14,188 bases of DNA, taken from assembly GCA_029907285.1 (NCBI GenBank), contig JARYMD010000066.1, forward strand, positions 1-14,188, written 5' to 3'. This DNA comes from Verrucomicrobiota bacterium. Its GTDB lineage: Bacteria; Verrucomicrobiota; Verrucomicrobiia; Limisphaerales; J093. Under the pieces are notes generated by a model that was not told the origin of the DNA, ran no database searches, and saw nothing but the letters and a program-made list of their open reading frames with translations. Shown here in pieces: positions 14,073-14,188 of this stretch. Position numbers and translations under genes: made by a program. Position 1 is the stretch's first letter; every line of letters begins with the position of its first letter.

Positions 14073-14188
14073 CCAGCGTCTTGAACGCGCGGTTGTTAGC
14101 CGCCATGCGCTGGAACAGCGACGGGACCATCACCCAGGTAAGCGATCCCGCGCACCGCATGATCTTCTTCGAGTCGGGCAACCTCGAC
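14056..14188 (-). CDS. Probable C-terminal end of an unidentified protein (partial)
   Basis: Reading the minus strand from the window edge, a frame is open to a TAG at 14056-14058 and gives about 43 residues, including DSKKIMRCAGSLTWVM and a C-terminal NNRAFKTLVRVRE. The residue mix (buried Trp/Phe/Met with charged residues) looks protein-like. I do not recognise the family. The opposite strand is also open through the edge (MRWNSDGTITQVSDP from 14105), and both frames share third codon positions, so base bias cannot decide between them. The minus frame is preferred because it ends cleanly in a stop next to the repeat, making a convergent end with the glycosyltransferase. Confidence 0.4.
   Translation of the reverse strand, partial: SRLPDSKKIMRCAGSLTWVMVPSLFQRMAANNRAFKTLVRVRE

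Overview
This window looks like a chromosomal housekeeping stretch from a Gram-negative bacterium of moderate-to-high GC, most likely in the Verrucomicrobia (Pedosphaera/Limisphaera-like). That assignment is inference. It rests on two tandem, unusually long type I signal peptidases behind lepA, mostly weak Shine-Dalgarno signals, short tandem repeats between genes, and the overall gene mix. I see no mobile element, CRISPR array, tRNA or rRNA.

Layout. (1) 1-1074, plus strand: a three-gene envelope operon like E. coli yqjD-yqjE-yqjK, encoding a membrane-anchored DUF883/YqjD-type protein, a two-TM YqjE/holin-like protein and a one-TM YqjK-like protein. A degenerate 7-bp tandem repeat and a TTGACA box lie upstream. 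(2) 1326-3499, minus strand: a class III PLP aminotransferase and rsmA (16S rRNA dimethyladenosine transferase), joined by an ATGA stop/start overlap. (3) 3612-4973, plus strand: a small secreted Lys- and Cys-rich protein, divergent from the aminotransferase, then a tRNA-dihydrouridine synthase whose start is unclear. (4) 5076-6170, minus strand: a chorismatase-like protein of the Rid/YjgF superfamily, divergent from (5) 6345-7748, plus strand: a calcineurin-like metallophosphoesterase with a good promoter (TGGTCA, 17 nt, TATAAT). (6) 7774-8328, minus strand: a compact rhomboid protease. (7) 8508-12876, plus strand: lepA followed by two paralogous signal peptidase I genes, probably one operon, with a candidate terminator at 13027-13047. 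(8) 13281-14030, plus strand: a DPM1-type polyprenyl-phosphate mannosyltransferase-like GT2, then a pyrimidine-rich hexamer repeat and the probable C-terminal end of a minus-strand gene that runs off the window.

The genes group by theme rather than forming one pathway. Translation and RNA modification are represented by rsmA, dus and lepA. The membrane and protein export are represented by lepB1, lepB2, the rhomboid and the yqj-like set. lepA followed by signal peptidase matches the classical lepA-lepB order of enterobacteria. The most notable content is the signal peptidase pair. Both keep the Ser/Lys dyad, but about 90-110 extra residues separate box B from box C, there is an N-terminal extension before the membrane anchor, and the first copy has Ala in place of the near-invariant Met after the catalytic Ser. 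I found no clearly new multi-gene system; most of the window is ordinary core genome.
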